In this document: positions 6,438 to 14,632 of the stretch, piece by piece
Position numbering within the stretch: the stretch's first letter is position 1
Layout of the letters: every line of letters begins with the position of its first letter
Assembly (NCBI GenBank): GCA_900550465.1
Contig: URSC01000019.1
Coordinates: forward strand, 1-36,049
Direction: 5' to 3'
DNA from: an uncultured Alistipes sp.
GTDB taxonomy: Bacteria > Bacteroidota > Bacteroidia > Bacteroidales > UBA932
Length of the DNA stretch: 36,049 nucleotides
Translations under genes and position numbers: made by a program
Notes under the pieces: generated by a model
Told to the model about the DNA's origin: nothing
What the model saw: only the letters and a program-made list of their open reading frames with translations
The model's database searches: none

Positions 6438-8591
6438 TTATTCGTCTTTTTCTTCTTCCTGGTAAGCCTTCAGCAACTTCTCCTGAACGTCGGCAGGTAC
6501 CTGCTGGTACTCAGCCATCTCCATAGTGAAGGAGGCGCGTCCGGAAGTCAGCGAGCTGAGGGTGGTGGAGTACTTGTAGAGCTCTGCCAGAGGCACGCGT
6601 GCCTTGAGCACCTCGAAGCCCTTGACGCTGCTCATTCCCTCGATCATGGCCCTGCGGCCCTGGAGGTCGGACATCACGTCACCCATGTACTCGCCGGGCA
6701 CCATGATCTCGATGTTGCAGATAGGCTCCATGATCTTAGGACCGGCGTTGCGGAATGCCTCCTTGAAGGCGTTGCGGGCTGCCAGCTTGAAGGATATCTC
6801 GTTGGAGTCCACCGGGTGCATCTTTCCGTCGTACACATAGACGCGGATGTCGCGGGCGTAGGAACCTGTCAGAGGACCTTCCTCCATCTTCTCCATGATA
6901 CCCTTGAGGATGGCGGGCATGAAGCGGGCGTCGATGGCGCCGCCGACGATACAGTTGTAGAACTCGAGCTTACCGCCCCAGTCCATGGTATATTCTTCCT
7001 TGGACTTGATGTTGAGCACCATTTCCTTGCCGTCTACCTTGAAGCGGTTGTTCTGAGGAGCACCCTCCACGTAGGGTTCCAGGAGGAGGTGAACCTCTCC
7101 GAACTGACCGGCACCGCCGGACTGCTTCTTGTGGCGGTAGTTGGCTGCGGCGACCTTGGTGATGGTCTCGCGGTAGGAGATGCGGGGAGCCATGAACTCG
7201 ATCTCCATTTTGTTGATGTTGTTGATCTGCCACTTGAGGATGTTGATGTGCTGCTCGCCCTGTCCGCTGAGGATGGTCTGCTTGAGCTCCTTGGCGTACT
7301 GTACGATGTAGGTGGGGTCCTCGGCTGCGGCCTTGTTGAGGATCTCGCCGAGCTTCTCCTCGTCCTTCTCGTCCACTGCCTTGATGGCTGTGCGGTACTT
7401 GGCCTGAGGATAGACGATGGGCTCGTAGACTATTTCCTGTCCGGGAGCGCAGAGTGTCTGGTTGGACTTCACGGTCTTCAGCTTTACGGTGCAGCCTATG
7501 TCGCCGGCCACCATCTCGCTGACTTTCTCCCTCTTCTTGCCGGCTACGGCGAAGATCTGGGATATGCGCTCCTTGTTGCCGTTCTCCGCGTTGACGAGGT
7601 CCATGCCCTCAGTCAGCTTGCCTGACATAACCTTGAAGTAGGCCACGTCGCCGAGGTGCTGCTCCAGAGCGTTCTTGAAGATGAAAATCGATGTGGGACC
7701 GTCGGCGCTGCAGGGTATGCTGCCACCGTCCTTTGTGGGCTCGCTGTCGTTTGCGGGCGAGGGAGCCACGTTGATCATGAACTCCATGAGTTTCTTGACA
7801 CCGATGTCCTTTCTGGCTGATACGCAGAAGGTAGGCATGATGGAGCCCTGGAGGAAACCGAGGTTGAGTCCCTTCTCAATCTCCTCGCGGGTGAGCTCTC
7901 CGGCGTCGAAGTATTTCTCCATGAGGGCCTCGTCGCTCTCTGCGGCCATCTCAGTGAGGGCTGCGAGCACTTCGTCGGCCTGGCCCTTGAGGTCTGCGGG
8001 GATGTCATGCTCCTCGCGGGTACCGTTGTCGTCCTTGAAGGTGTACATCTTCATGGTGAGCACGTCGATGAATCCGTTGAATCCGGCACCTACGGCTACG
8101 GGGAACTGTACGAGGACTATCTTGCTACCGAAGGCCTCTTTCAGGGAGTCGATGGTGCTTTCCCAGTTGGCTTTCTCAGCGTCGAGCTGGTTGACAGCCA
8201 CCACGACGGGCTTCTTATAGTTTTCAGCGTATCTTCCGAAAATCTCAGTACCTACTTCCACACCCTGCTGGGCATTGACTACGAGTATACCGGAGTCGCA
8301 TACCTTAAACGAGGAGATCACTCCGCCGATGAAGTCGTCGGCACCGGGAGTATCCATGATATTCAGCTTGTTGTCCATGAACTCCGTGTAAAGGGGAGTC
8401 GAATAGATGGAGCGCTGGTTGATCTGCTCGATTTCGGTGTTGTCACTGATGGTGTTCTTCGCTTCTACGGTTCCTCTGCGGTCAATCACTTTGCCTTCGA
8501 ACATCATGGCTTCCGACAAGGTGGTCTTTCCAGATTTAGAGCTTCCCAGAAGCACGACATTTCTGATGTTTCCGGTCTGGTAGGTTTTCAT
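6438..8591 (-). CDS. Elongation factor G paralogue with degenerate GTPase motifs
   Basis: A 717-residue protein with the full EF-G domain order (GTPase, domain II, III, IV, V), so it should bind the ribosome as a translocase-like factor. The P-loop GSSKSGKTT (16-24) replaces the usual GHxDAGKTT. Switch I reads QRSIYST (59-65) where EF-G has ERGITI, so the Mg-coordinating Thr is replaced by Tyr63. The G3 motif DTPGADDF (80-87) has Ala84 in place of the catalytic His of DTPGHVDF. G4 is NQLD (134-137). Domain IV contains HKKQSGGAGQFG. Bacteroides thetaiotaomicron is known to have an EF-G2 paralogue that works without GTPase activity and supports gut fitness; this protein fits that type by its substitutions, though orthology is not tested here. 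It has its own promoter and terminator. Confidence 0.88.
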   Translation of the reverse strand: MKTYQTGNIRNVVLLGSSKSGKTTLSEAMMFEGKVIDRRGTVEAKNTISDNTEIEQINQRSIYSTPLYTEFMDNKLNIMDTPGADDFIGGVISSFKVCDSGILVVNAQQGVEVGTEIFGRYAENYKKPVVVAVNQLDAEKANWESTIDSLKEAFGSKIVLVQFPVAVGAGFNGFIDVLTMKMYTFKDDNGTREEHDIPADLKGQADEVLAALTEMAAESDEALMEKYFDAGELTREEIEKGLNLGFLQGSIMPTFCVSARKDIGVKKLMEFMINVAPSPANDSEPTKDGGSIPCSADGPTSIFIFKNALEQHLGDVAYFKVMSGKLTEGMDLVNAENGNKERISQIFAVAGKKREKVSEMVAGDIGCTVKLKTVKSNQTLCAPGQEIVYEPIVYPQAKYRTAIKAVDEKDEEKLGEILNKAAAEDPTYIVQYAKELKQTILSGQGEQHINILKWQINNINKMEIEFMAPRISYRETITKVAAANYRHKKQSGGAGQFGEVHLLLEPYVEGAPQNNRFKVDGKEMVLNIKSKEEYTMDWGGKLEFYNCIVGGAIDARFMPAILKGIMEKMEEGPLTGSYARDIRVYVYDGKMHPVDSNEISFKLAARNAFKEAFRNAGPKIMEPICNIEIMVPGEYMGDVMSDLQGRRAMIEGMSSVKGFEVLKARVPLAELYKYSTTLSSLTSGRASFTMEMAEYQQVPADVQEKLLKAYQEEEKDE

Positions 8592-8638
8592 ATTCTCAAA
8601 AGAATTAGTATTAGTTAGTAAATTTTGTCAATATCCTA

Positions 8639-8669
8639 CAAATTTAGGGAATCTGTAAGACAAATGCAA
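8639..8669 (-). promoter_or_regulatory. Promoter of the EF-G paralogue
   Basis: On the minus strand TTG (8669-8667) is followed after exactly 20 nt by TAAATTTG (8646-8639), matching the Bacteroidota -33/-7 pattern. It predicts a leader of roughly 45 nt before ATG 8591. Confidence 0.6.
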
Positions 8670-8681
8670 GAATCCCGTAAC

Positions 8682-9335
8682 CTAATTGAAAAAAAGTCCG
8701 TCTTTCATCTCCAGCATCCTGTCGGACATGGAGGCCAGGTCCCGGTCGTGGGTTACTATGATGACGGTCTGTCCGAAACGGTCGCGGAGGTCGAAGAAGA
8801 GCTGGTGGATGTCTTTCTTGGTGTTGCTGTCCAGGTTGCCCGAGGGCTCGTCTGCCAGAATGACGCTGGGGCGGTTGATGACGGCCCTGGCAATGGCTAC
8901 CCGCTGCTGCTCCCCGCCGGAGAGCTCGGCGGGCTTGTGCTCCAGTCTGTGCCCCAGTCCCAGGGAAGAAAGCAGCTCTGATGCCTGCCGTCTGGCGTCG
9001 GATGCGCCTTTACGGGCTATCAGTGCCGGAATCATGACGTTCTCGAGTGCCGTGAATTCGGGCAGCAGGTGGTGGAACTGAAAGACGAATCCTATCCTCC
9101 GGTTGCGGAAGTCCGCCAGGGCGTCGGAGGAGAGGGAAAATATGTCGGTACCGTCGATGATGACTTTTCCGGTATCAGGGCGGGAAAGGGAGCCGAGTAT
9201 CTGCAGCAGGGTAGACTTGCCTGCCCCGCTGGCTCCGACTATTGAGATCACCTCACGGTCCTCAGCCTGAAAGTCTATACCTTTCAGAACCTTTACAGGA
9301 CCGAAACTCTTGGTGATGGACGTAGCCTGTATCAT
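8682..9335 (-). CDS. lolD: LolD-type ABC transporter ATP-binding protein
   Basis: A 217-residue ATPase of the LolD/MacB group, which in complex with membrane subunits releases lipoproteins from the inner membrane. Visible motifs are Walker A GASGAGKST, Q-loop FVFQFHHLLPEFTALENV (typical of LolD), signature LSGGEQQRVAIARA, Walker B VILADEPSGNLD and H-loop VTHDRD. ATG 9335 overlaps the TGA of the upstream gene (ATGA), indicating translational coupling; a longer in-frame start at 9377 would lie inside that gene and add a non-family extension. No permease gene is adjacent; LolCE partners are presumably elsewhere. It is the last gene of the six-gene operon. Confidence 0.88.
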   Translation of the reverse strand: MIQATSITKSFGPVKVLKGIDFQAEDREVISIVGASGAGKSTLLQILGSLSRPDTGKVIIDGTDIFSLSSDALADFRNRRIGFVFQFHHLLPEFTALENVMIPALIARKGASDARRQASELLSSLGLGHRLEHKPAELSGGEQQRVAIARAVINRPSVILADEPSGNLDSNTKKDIHQLFFDLRDRFGQTVIIVTHDRDLASMSDRMLEMKDGLFFN

Positions 9336-9844
9336 TTGTCCGCAGGTTTCTCTTTCTCCATGCCGGGTTTCTTCCACATTCTTATCATCTTTATGCGGAA
9401 ATCCTCCTCGGCTACATATATGAGGGCGACTTTCTCAACAGGCAGAATCTTGAGAAACTCATCCAAGTACAGCCTTTCCAGTTCATCGTCTTTTTTGCAT
9501 CCGTCGATGTAGTCCATGAGCTGCTTCTTCATATTGACTTCGGAGACATTTCCTTCCTCGGTCATCCTGCGGAGCTTGTGGAAGTCACCGCGACTGGCCC
9601 TGCGGGCCTCGTCCATGGCCTTGCGGTATTCGTTGTATACGGGCCAGAATTTAGCGGCCTCATCAGGAGTAAGATTCATCCTTGAGGTGAAATATGCAAT
9701 CCTGGCGCTTTCAAGTTTTTCTTTATTCTGATGGCCCGGGGGAACAGATTCGCCAGGTGCTGAGGGCACAGGCTGGGCCGTTAGCGGCAGGGACAGCAGA
9801 AGGCACCCTGCAAGGGAGATAATCAGAGTCTTGATGTTATTCAT
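9332..9844 (-). CDS. Periplasmic Spy/CpxP-like protein
   Basis: A 170-residue protein with a clear signal peptide (MNNIKTLIISLAGCLLLSLPLTAQ) and a helical mature region. SRMNLTPDEAAKFWPVYNEYRKAMDEARR is the LTxxQ-like helix found in Bacteroidota proteins annotated as Spy/CpxP-type or periplasmic 'sensor' proteins. Later helices are charged, and the C-terminus is Lys/Glu-rich. It follows an ECF sigma factor and a single-pass membrane protein, a layout typical of envelope-stress operons. It may be a small periplasmic chaperone or stress sensor; the exact role is not proven. Its stop overlaps the lolD start. Confidence 0.65.
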   Translation of the reverse strand: MNNIKTLIISLAGCLLLSLPLTAQPVPSAPGESVPPGHQNKEKLESARIAYFTSRMNLTPDEAAKFWPVYNEYRKAMDEARRASRGDFHKLRRMTEEGNVSEVNMKKQLMDYIDGCKKDDELERLYLDEFLKILPVEKVALIYVAEEDFRIKMIRMWKKPGMEKEKPADK

Positions 9845-9865
9845 AAGGGATGATGAACTTTAAGG

Positions 9866-10336
9866 TTAAGGTTTCAGGTCAATATTGTCTTCTTCTTCGA
9901 GATATTCCAGGATGTCGCTCTCAGTGAGAGTGGCCTCCAGCTCTTCCTCCACCTCTCCCTCGATGGTTACGGTGTTCTCCAGGGAGTAGGTGAAAGCCTC
10001 GTCGAGGTCGATCTCATCACTGTATGCGTAGATAAAACTGCTTTCCAGAAATCCTTCCTCGATCATCGCCATGATGGGATCATCCGATTCCAGAGGGTCC
10101 TCGTACAGGAGCGGAGTGACTTTCGACGCCAGCCATCCGAAGCCTGCGATGACAGCGAACATGAGCGCCATCATAAAGGCCGGCTTGGCCTTCATGACGA
10201 ATGTGGCGAAAGGCGTGGCCGGGCGGTGTATCCTTTCGCGGACCCTGTCCTCCAGCGACTCGAAATAGCCGTCAGGAACGGTGAAGGGATTCCGGTTTAT
10301 ATCTTCTTTTATCTCGCTCATACGTAGATTAGACAT
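9866..10336 (-). CDS. Single-pass membrane protein, candidate anti-sigma factor
   Basis: A 156-residue protein with a cytoplasmic N-terminus (1-50), one membrane helix (about 53-75) and a strongly acidic C-terminal half (80-156). The start MSNLRMSEIKEDINRNPFTVPDGYFESL carries the NPFxVPxGYF motif common in Bacteroidota proteins encoded directly after ECF sigma factors. Position and topology suggest it holds the preceding sigma factor at the membrane, but it has no recognisable zinc-binding anti-sigma domain. It lies 17 nt downstream of the sigma gene. The assignment is contextual. Confidence 0.6.
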   Translation of the reverse strand: MSNLRMSEIKEDINRNPFTVPDGYFESLEDRVRERIHRPATPFATFVMKAKPAFMMALMFAVIAGFGWLASKVTPLLYEDPLESDDPIMAMIEEGFLESSFIYAYSDEIDLDEAFTYSLENTVTIEGEVEEELEATLTESDILEYLEEEDNIDLKP

Positions 10337-10353
10337 CTTGAACAGTCATAGGA

Positions 10354-10899
10354 TTAATCCTCCTCTTCCAAATATCGCTTCATCTTTACGAATGCGTGGT
10401 GATAGGAGGCCTTGACGGAGCCTACGGTCCTTTTGAGAACCTTGGCTATGTCGTCGAATTTCATCTGGTCGAAATACCTCATCGTGAATATCACCTTCTG
10501 TCTGGGCGGCAGTTTCTCCATCCCGGCGTACAGTCTCCTGGTGATCTCATCTCCGGAAAAATAGGGGTCGGCGGTGAACTTTTCGGCGAGGGTCCTTTCT
10601 TTTCCGGTCAGGGAGAACATCGTCCTGAGCCGCTTGCTTTTCAGGAAGTTGATAGTCTCGTTTACGGCTATCCGGTAGAGCCAGGTGTAGAGCCTGCAGT
10701 CCTCGCGGAAGTCCGGCAGGTATTTCCAGGCCTTGATGAGTGTGTTCTGGAGCAGGTCGTCCGCGTCGTCATGGTCGAAAACCATCCTGCGGATCTGCCA
10801 GTAGAGGTCGCGGGAATACCGGCGCACCAGGAGGTTGAAGGCGTAGTCCTCCTTCCCCTCCTGGCGGAATGCGTCCAGTATTTCCTTGTCCTCTGTCAT
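10354..10899 (-). CDS. ECF RNA polymerase sigma factor
   Basis: A 181-residue sigma-70 family protein. Region 2 is at about 20-90 (LVRRYSRDLYWQIRRMVFDHDDADDLLQNTLIKAWKYLPDFR...LYTWLYRIAVNETINFLK). Region 4 is at about 125-180 (MEKLPPRQKVIFTMRYFDQMKFDDIAKVLKRTVGSVKASYHHAFVKMKRYL). Regions 1 and 3 are absent, as in ECF factors. Its ATG (10899) directly abuts the TAA of the transketolase gene (10900), so it is almost surely read from the tkt transcript. Downstream membrane and periplasmic proteins suggest an envelope signal. The regulon is unknown. Confidence 0.92.
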   Translation of the reverse strand: MTEDKEILDAFRQEGKEDYAFNLLVRRYSRDLYWQIRRMVFDHDDADDLLQNTLIKAWKYLPDFREDCRLYTWLYRIAVNETINFLKSKRLRTMFSLTGKERTLAEKFTADPYFSGDEITRRLYAGMEKLPPRQKVIFTMRYFDQMKFDDIAKVLKRTVGSVKASYHHAFVKMKRYLEEED

Positions 10900-11859
10900 T
10901 TATTTCTTTCTGGAAATGGCTTTCAGTGCGGCGTATACGATATGTTCTGCATCCAGCCCGTAGGCTTTCATCAGCTCGGCGGGCTTTCCGCTCTGACCGA
11001 AGAGGTCGTCCACGGCCACTATCTCGACGGGACAGGGGGTGTGGCGGACCAGTACTCCGGCGATCAGCTCTCCCAGGCCTCCGGCGATCAGGTGTTCCTC
11101 GGCCGTCACTACCGCTCCGGTCTTGGCGGCGGAAGCGAGCACGGCCTCCGTATCCAGGGGCTTGATGGTATGTATGTCAATAACTTCTGCGGAGATTCCC
11201 TGTTTCTCCAGTTCCTCGGCAGCAAGGAGGGCCTCCCATACCAGGTGGCCGGTGGCGAAGACCGTCACATCCTTTCCTTCGACCAGTTTCAAGGCCTTTC
11301 CTATCTCGAATACCTGGTCTTCGGGAGTAAAATTGGGTACGGACGGACGTCCGAAGCGGAGGTATACCGGTCCGTCGTAGGAGGCTGCCGCGATGGTCGC
11401 GGCCTTGGTCTGATTGTAGTCGCAGGGGTTGATGACGGTCATGCGCGGGAGCATCCTCATCATGCCGATGTCCTCCATCACCTGATGGGTGGCGCCGTCC
11501 TCACCGAGGGTGATGCCGGCGTGGGAGGCGGCTATCTTGACGTTGGTGTTGGCATAGCAGATGCCCTGGCGGACCTGGTCGTAGACGCGGGAGGTCACGA
11601 AGTTGGCGAAGGAGCCGGCGAAGGGAATCCTGCCGCTGAGCGACAGACCGGCGGCCACGTCTATCATGTCGGCCTCGGCTATGCCGCACTGGAAGAAGCG
11701 GTCGGGGTGCTCCTTGGCGAATGTGTTCATCTTCAGCGAGCCGGTGAGGTCAGCGCAGAGCGCGACCACCTTGTCGTTTGTCCTGCCCAGCTCCGTGAGT
11801 CCTGCACCGAAGCCCGAGCGTGTGTCCTTGTTTCCTGTATTTATGAATTTTTCCATCAT
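10900..11859 (-). CDS. Transketolase, C-terminal subunit
   Basis: A 319-residue protein equivalent to the pyrimidine-binding and C-terminal domains of transketolase. The region GFGAGLTELGRTNDKVVALCADLTGSLKMNTFAKEHPDRFFQCGIAEADMIDVAAGLSLSG contains the catalytic-side Glu (IAEADM) that activates the TPP cofactor. SHAGITLGEDGATHQVMEDIGMMR and the C-terminal GGLGELIAGVL are also family-typical. With the N-terminal subunit it forms the split transketolase of the pentose phosphate pathway. It starts 18 nt after the N-subunit stop. Confidence 0.92.
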   Translation of the reverse strand: MMEKFINTGNKDTRSGFGAGLTELGRTNDKVVALCADLTGSLKMNTFAKEHPDRFFQCGIAEADMIDVAAGLSLSGRIPFAGSFANFVTSRVYDQVRQGICYANTNVKIAASHAGITLGEDGATHQVMEDIGMMRMLPRMTVINPCDYNQTKAATIAAASYDGPVYLRFGRPSVPNFTPEDQVFEIGKALKLVEGKDVTVFATGHLVWEALLAAEELEKQGISAEVIDIHTIKPLDTEAVLASAAKTGAVVTAEEHLIAGGLGELIAGVLVRHTPCPVEIVAVDDLFGQSGKPAELMKAYGLDAEHIVYAALKAISRKK

Positions 11860-11877
11860 TGTCCTGTACCTTTAGAA

Positions 11878-12723
11878 TTAATAATCTCCGAGGGTTTCCC
11901 TTACCTGTGCGAGGGCCTTCTCGCAGAGCTCGGGCGAGGGGGCCTTGCCGTGCCATTCGTTGGTGCCTTCCATGAAGTCCACGCCCTTGCCCATGGCGGT
12001 GTGGAAGAGGATCATCACGGGTTTGCCGTGACGGGAGAGGGCCTTTGCCTTGGCAAATGCCTCCAGGATGGCCTGCATGTCGTGGCCGTCAGCCTGGATG
12101 CACTCCCAGCCGAAAGCCTTCCATTTGGCCTCGAGGTCTCCGAGTCCGATGACCGAGTCCACGGTGCCGTCGATCTGCTGGTGGTTCCAGTCAGTCATGG
12201 CGATGAGATTGTCCACCTTGTGATGGGCGGCGAACATGGCGGCCTCCCAGATCTGGCCTTCCTCGCTCTCGCCGTCACCGCAGAGGACGTAGACGGTGTT
12301 GTCCTCGCCGTCGAGCCTCTTGCCGAGGGCGGCGCCGCAGGCTACGGAGAGGCCCTGGCCGAGGGAGCCGGAGGGCATGTAGACGCCGGGGAGGTTGAAG
12401 TCAGTGGACGGATGGCCCTGGAGCCTGGAGCCCAGATGTCTGAAAGTTCCCAGCTCGGAGGTGGGGAAGTACCCTGTGCGGGCGAGGATGCTGTAGAGCA
12501 GGGGAGACATGTGGCCCGTGGAGAGGATGAACATGTCCTGGCCCTTGCCGCTGCGGCTCCAGCCCTCGGGGGAGTGTTTCATAACGTCCAGATACAGAGC
12601 AGTGATGAAGTCAGTACTGCTCATTGAGCCGCCGGGATGTCCGCACCCGGCCTGTGTGACCATTCTGAGTATGTCCCTGCGGACCTGGGACGCTGTGTCG
12701 GTCAGCTTTTGTATGTCAGTCAT
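11878..12723 (-). CDS. Transketolase, N-terminal (TPP-binding) subunit
   Basis: A 281-residue protein corresponding to the TPP diphosphate-binding half of transketolase. CGHPGGSMSSTDFITALY and STGHMSPLLYSIL are family motifs. GDGESEEGQIWEAAMFAAHHKVDNLIAMTDWN is the TPP/Mg binding motif (GDGx20-28N). With the next gene it transfers two-carbon units between sugar phosphates. It opens the operon tktN-tktC-sigma-membrane protein-Spy-like-lolD. A degenerate -7 (TATCTTAG, minus strand 12751-12744) is the only upstream promoter candidate and lies beside the divergent lepA promoter. Confidence 0.92.
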   Translation of the reverse strand: MTDIQKLTDTASQVRRDILRMVTQAGCGHPGGSMSSTDFITALYLDVMKHSPEGWSRSGKGQDMFILSTGHMSPLLYSILARTGYFPTSELGTFRHLGSRLQGHPSTDFNLPGVYMPSGSLGQGLSVACGAALGKRLDGEDNTVYVLCGDGESEEGQIWEAAMFAAHHKVDNLIAMTDWNHQQIDGTVDSVIGLGDLEAKWKAFGWECIQADGHDMQAILEAFAKAKALSRHGKPVMILFHTAMGKGVDFMEGTNEWHGKAPSPELCEKALAQVRETLGDY

Positions 12724-12728
12724 ATCAG

Positions 12729-12760
12729 TTTGTGTTTATCCCGCTAAGATAGTATATTTG
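12729..12760 (+). promoter_or_regulatory. Promoter of lepA
   Basis: TTTG (12729-12732), a 20-nt spacer, then TATATTTG (12753-12760): a textbook Bacteroidota -33/-7 promoter. The ATG is 19 nt downstream of the -7 box. Confidence 0.75.
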
Positions 12761-12779
12761 CATCGATTATCTGAAGAAA

Positions 12780-14567
12780 ATGAAAAATATCCGGAATTTC
12801 TGCATTATAGCGCACATAGACCACGGCAAGAGCACCCTGGCGGACCGTCTGCTCGAACATACCCATACCCTGACCGAGAGGGAGATGGAGGATCAGGTCC
12901 TGGACTCCATGGACCTGGAGAGGGAGAAAGGCATCACGATCAAGAGCCACGCGATACAGATGGTGTACAACTATAAGGGGGAGAAATACATTCTCAACCT
13001 CATCGACACTCCGGGTCACGTGGACTTCTCCTACGAGGTGTCCCGCGCCATAGCCTCCTGTGAGGGAGCGCTCCTGGTGGTGGACGCCACCCAGGGCATA
13101 CAGGCCCAGACGATATCGAACCTCTACCTGGCCATCAACCATGACCTGGAGATTATCCCGGTGCTGAACAAGATAGACATGGACGCGGCCATGGTGGACG
13201 TGGTCAGCGACCAGATAGTGGACCTGATAGGCTGTGACAGGGAGGACATCCTGCTGTGCAGCGCGAAGACAGGCGAGGGCGTGCCGGCCATCCTGGATGC
13301 GGTGGTAGAGCGTTTCCCCGCTCCCAAGGGCGATCCTGAGGCTCCGCTCCAGGCCCTGATTTTCGACTCGGTGTTCAATCCCTTCCGGGGCGTCATCGCC
13401 TACTTCAAGGTGGTCAACGGCGTGATACGCAAGGGTGACAAAGTGAAGTTCTTCAACACCGGCAAGGAATACGAGGCCGACGAGGTGGGCTACCTCCGGC
13501 TGCGGATGTGTCCTACGGACGAGGTGACTACCGGCAACGTGGGCTACATCATCTCCGGTATCAAGACGGCAGTGGAAGTGAAGGTCGGCGATACCATCAC
13601 TCATGTGGACCGTCCCTGCTCCGAGTCGATAGCCGGTTTCGAGGAGGTCAAGCCCATGCTTTTCGCCGGAGTCTATCCGGTCGAGACCGATGAGTACGAG
13701 AATCTCCGCGCCTCCCTCGAGAAGCTCCAGCTCAACGACGCCTCCCTGGTCTTCGAGCCCGAGTCGTCCCTGGCCCTGGGCTTCGGTTTCCGCTGCGGCT
13801 TCCTGGGCCTGCTCCATCTGGAGATCATGCAGGAGAGGCTGTACAGGGAGTTCGACATGGACGTGATCACCACCGTGCCGAACGTGTCCTACAAGGTCTA
13901 CACGACCCAGGGCGAGGTGGTGGACGTGCACAATCCCTCCGGTCTGCCAGCCCCTACCCTCATCGACTACATCGAGGAGCCCTATATCCGGGCCCAGATC
14001 ATATCCAAGAGCGAGTATTTCGGTCAGATAATGAAGCTCTGCCTGGACAAGCGCGGGGTGCTCAAGGGACAGCATTTCCTGACCGCCGACCGCGTGGAGC
14101 TCACCTACGACATGCCCCTGGCCGAGATAGTCTTCGACTTCTACGACAAGCTCAAGTCCATCTCCCGCGGCTATGCCTCCTTCGACTACCACATCATCGG
14201 CTATCAGAAGGCCGACCTGGTCAAGCTGGACATCCTGCTCAACGGCGAGTCGGTCGACGCCCTGTCCTCCCTCATACACCGCGAGCGGGCCTACGACTTC
14301 GGCCGCCGCATCTGCGAGAAGCTCAAGGAACTGATTCCCCGCCAGCAGTTCGAGATAGCGATACAGGCCGCCATCGGGGCGAAGATCATCGCCCGAGAGA
14401 CCGTAAAGGCGGTGCGCAAGGACGTGCTGGCCAAGTGCTACGGCGGTGACATCACCCGTAAGCGCAAGCTCCTGGAGAAGCAGAAGAAGGGCAAGAAGCG
14501 CATGCGGCAGATCGGCAACGTGGAGGTGCCCCAGAGCGCATTCATGGCCGTGCTGAAGCTCGACTGA
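12780..14567 (+). CDS. lepA: Elongation factor 4 (LepA), ribosome back-translocase
   Basis: A 595-residue GTPase close to the usual family length. G1 is AHIDHGKST (11-19), G2 REKGITIKS, G3 DTPGHVDF with the catalytic His retained, and G4 NKID. Domains II and III follow, then the family-specific C-terminal domain ending GKKRMRQIGNVEVPQSAFMAVLKLD, which contains the conserved GKKRMR and PQ.AF motifs of LepA. It acts on translating ribosomes, relieving stalled or mistranslocated complexes. It is monocistronic here: own promoter, then 65 nt to the ppk start. Confidence 0.97.
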   Translation: MKNIRNFCIIAHIDHGKSTLADRLLEHTHTLTEREMEDQVLDSMDLEREKGITIKSHAIQMVYNYKGEKYILNLIDTPGHVDFSYEVSRAIASCEGALLVVDATQGIQAQTISNLYLAINHDLEIIPVLNKIDMDAAMVDVVSDQIVDLIGCDREDILLCSAKTGEGVPAILDAVVERFPAPKGDPEAPLQALIFDSVFNPFRGVIAYFKVVNGVIRKGDKVKFFNTGKEYEADEVGYLRLRMCPTDEVTTGNVGYIISGIKTAVEVKVGDTITHVDRPCSESIAGFEEVKPMLFAGVYPVETDEYENLRASLEKLQLNDASLVFEPESSLALGFGFRCGFLGLLHLEIMQERLYREFDMDVITTVPNVSYKVYTTQGEVVDVHNPSGLPAPTLIDYIEEPYIRAQIISKSEYFGQIMKLCLDKRGVLKGQHFLTADRVELTYDMPLAEIVFDFYDKLKSISRGYASFDYHIIGYQKADLVKLDILLNGESVDALSSLIHRERAYDFGRRICEKLKELIPRQQFEIAIQAAIGAKIIARETVKAVRKDVLAKCYGGDITRKRKLLEKQKKGKKRMRQIGNVEVPQSAFMAVLKLD

Positions 14568-14568
14568 T

Positions 14569-14616
14569 TTGTAACATTATTTTAACAATTCATTTTACAA
14601 TTTATCCCTAACTTGC
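14569..14616 (+). promoter_or_regulatory. Possible second PHO-like repeat array upstream of ppk
   Basis: Repeats start at 14569 (TTGTAAC) and 14580 (TTTTAAC), 11 bp apart, with a degenerate third unit at 14591-14598 (CATTTTAC). A -7-like TAACTTGC begins at 14609, 18 nt after the third unit; at pit this distance is 17. An alternative -7 (CAAATTTG, 14619-14626) lies 6 nt before the ATG. The array is weaker than that at pit and is inferred from the shared layout. Confidence 0.35.
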
Positions 14617-14632
14617 GGCAAATTTGTCAATT

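Noticed and set aside
10396..12627. 743-codon plus-strand open frame antisense to the transketolase and sigma genes
   Set aside because: It runs opposite to three clearly conserved genes and its translation has no recognisable domain; it results from codon bias on the other strand.
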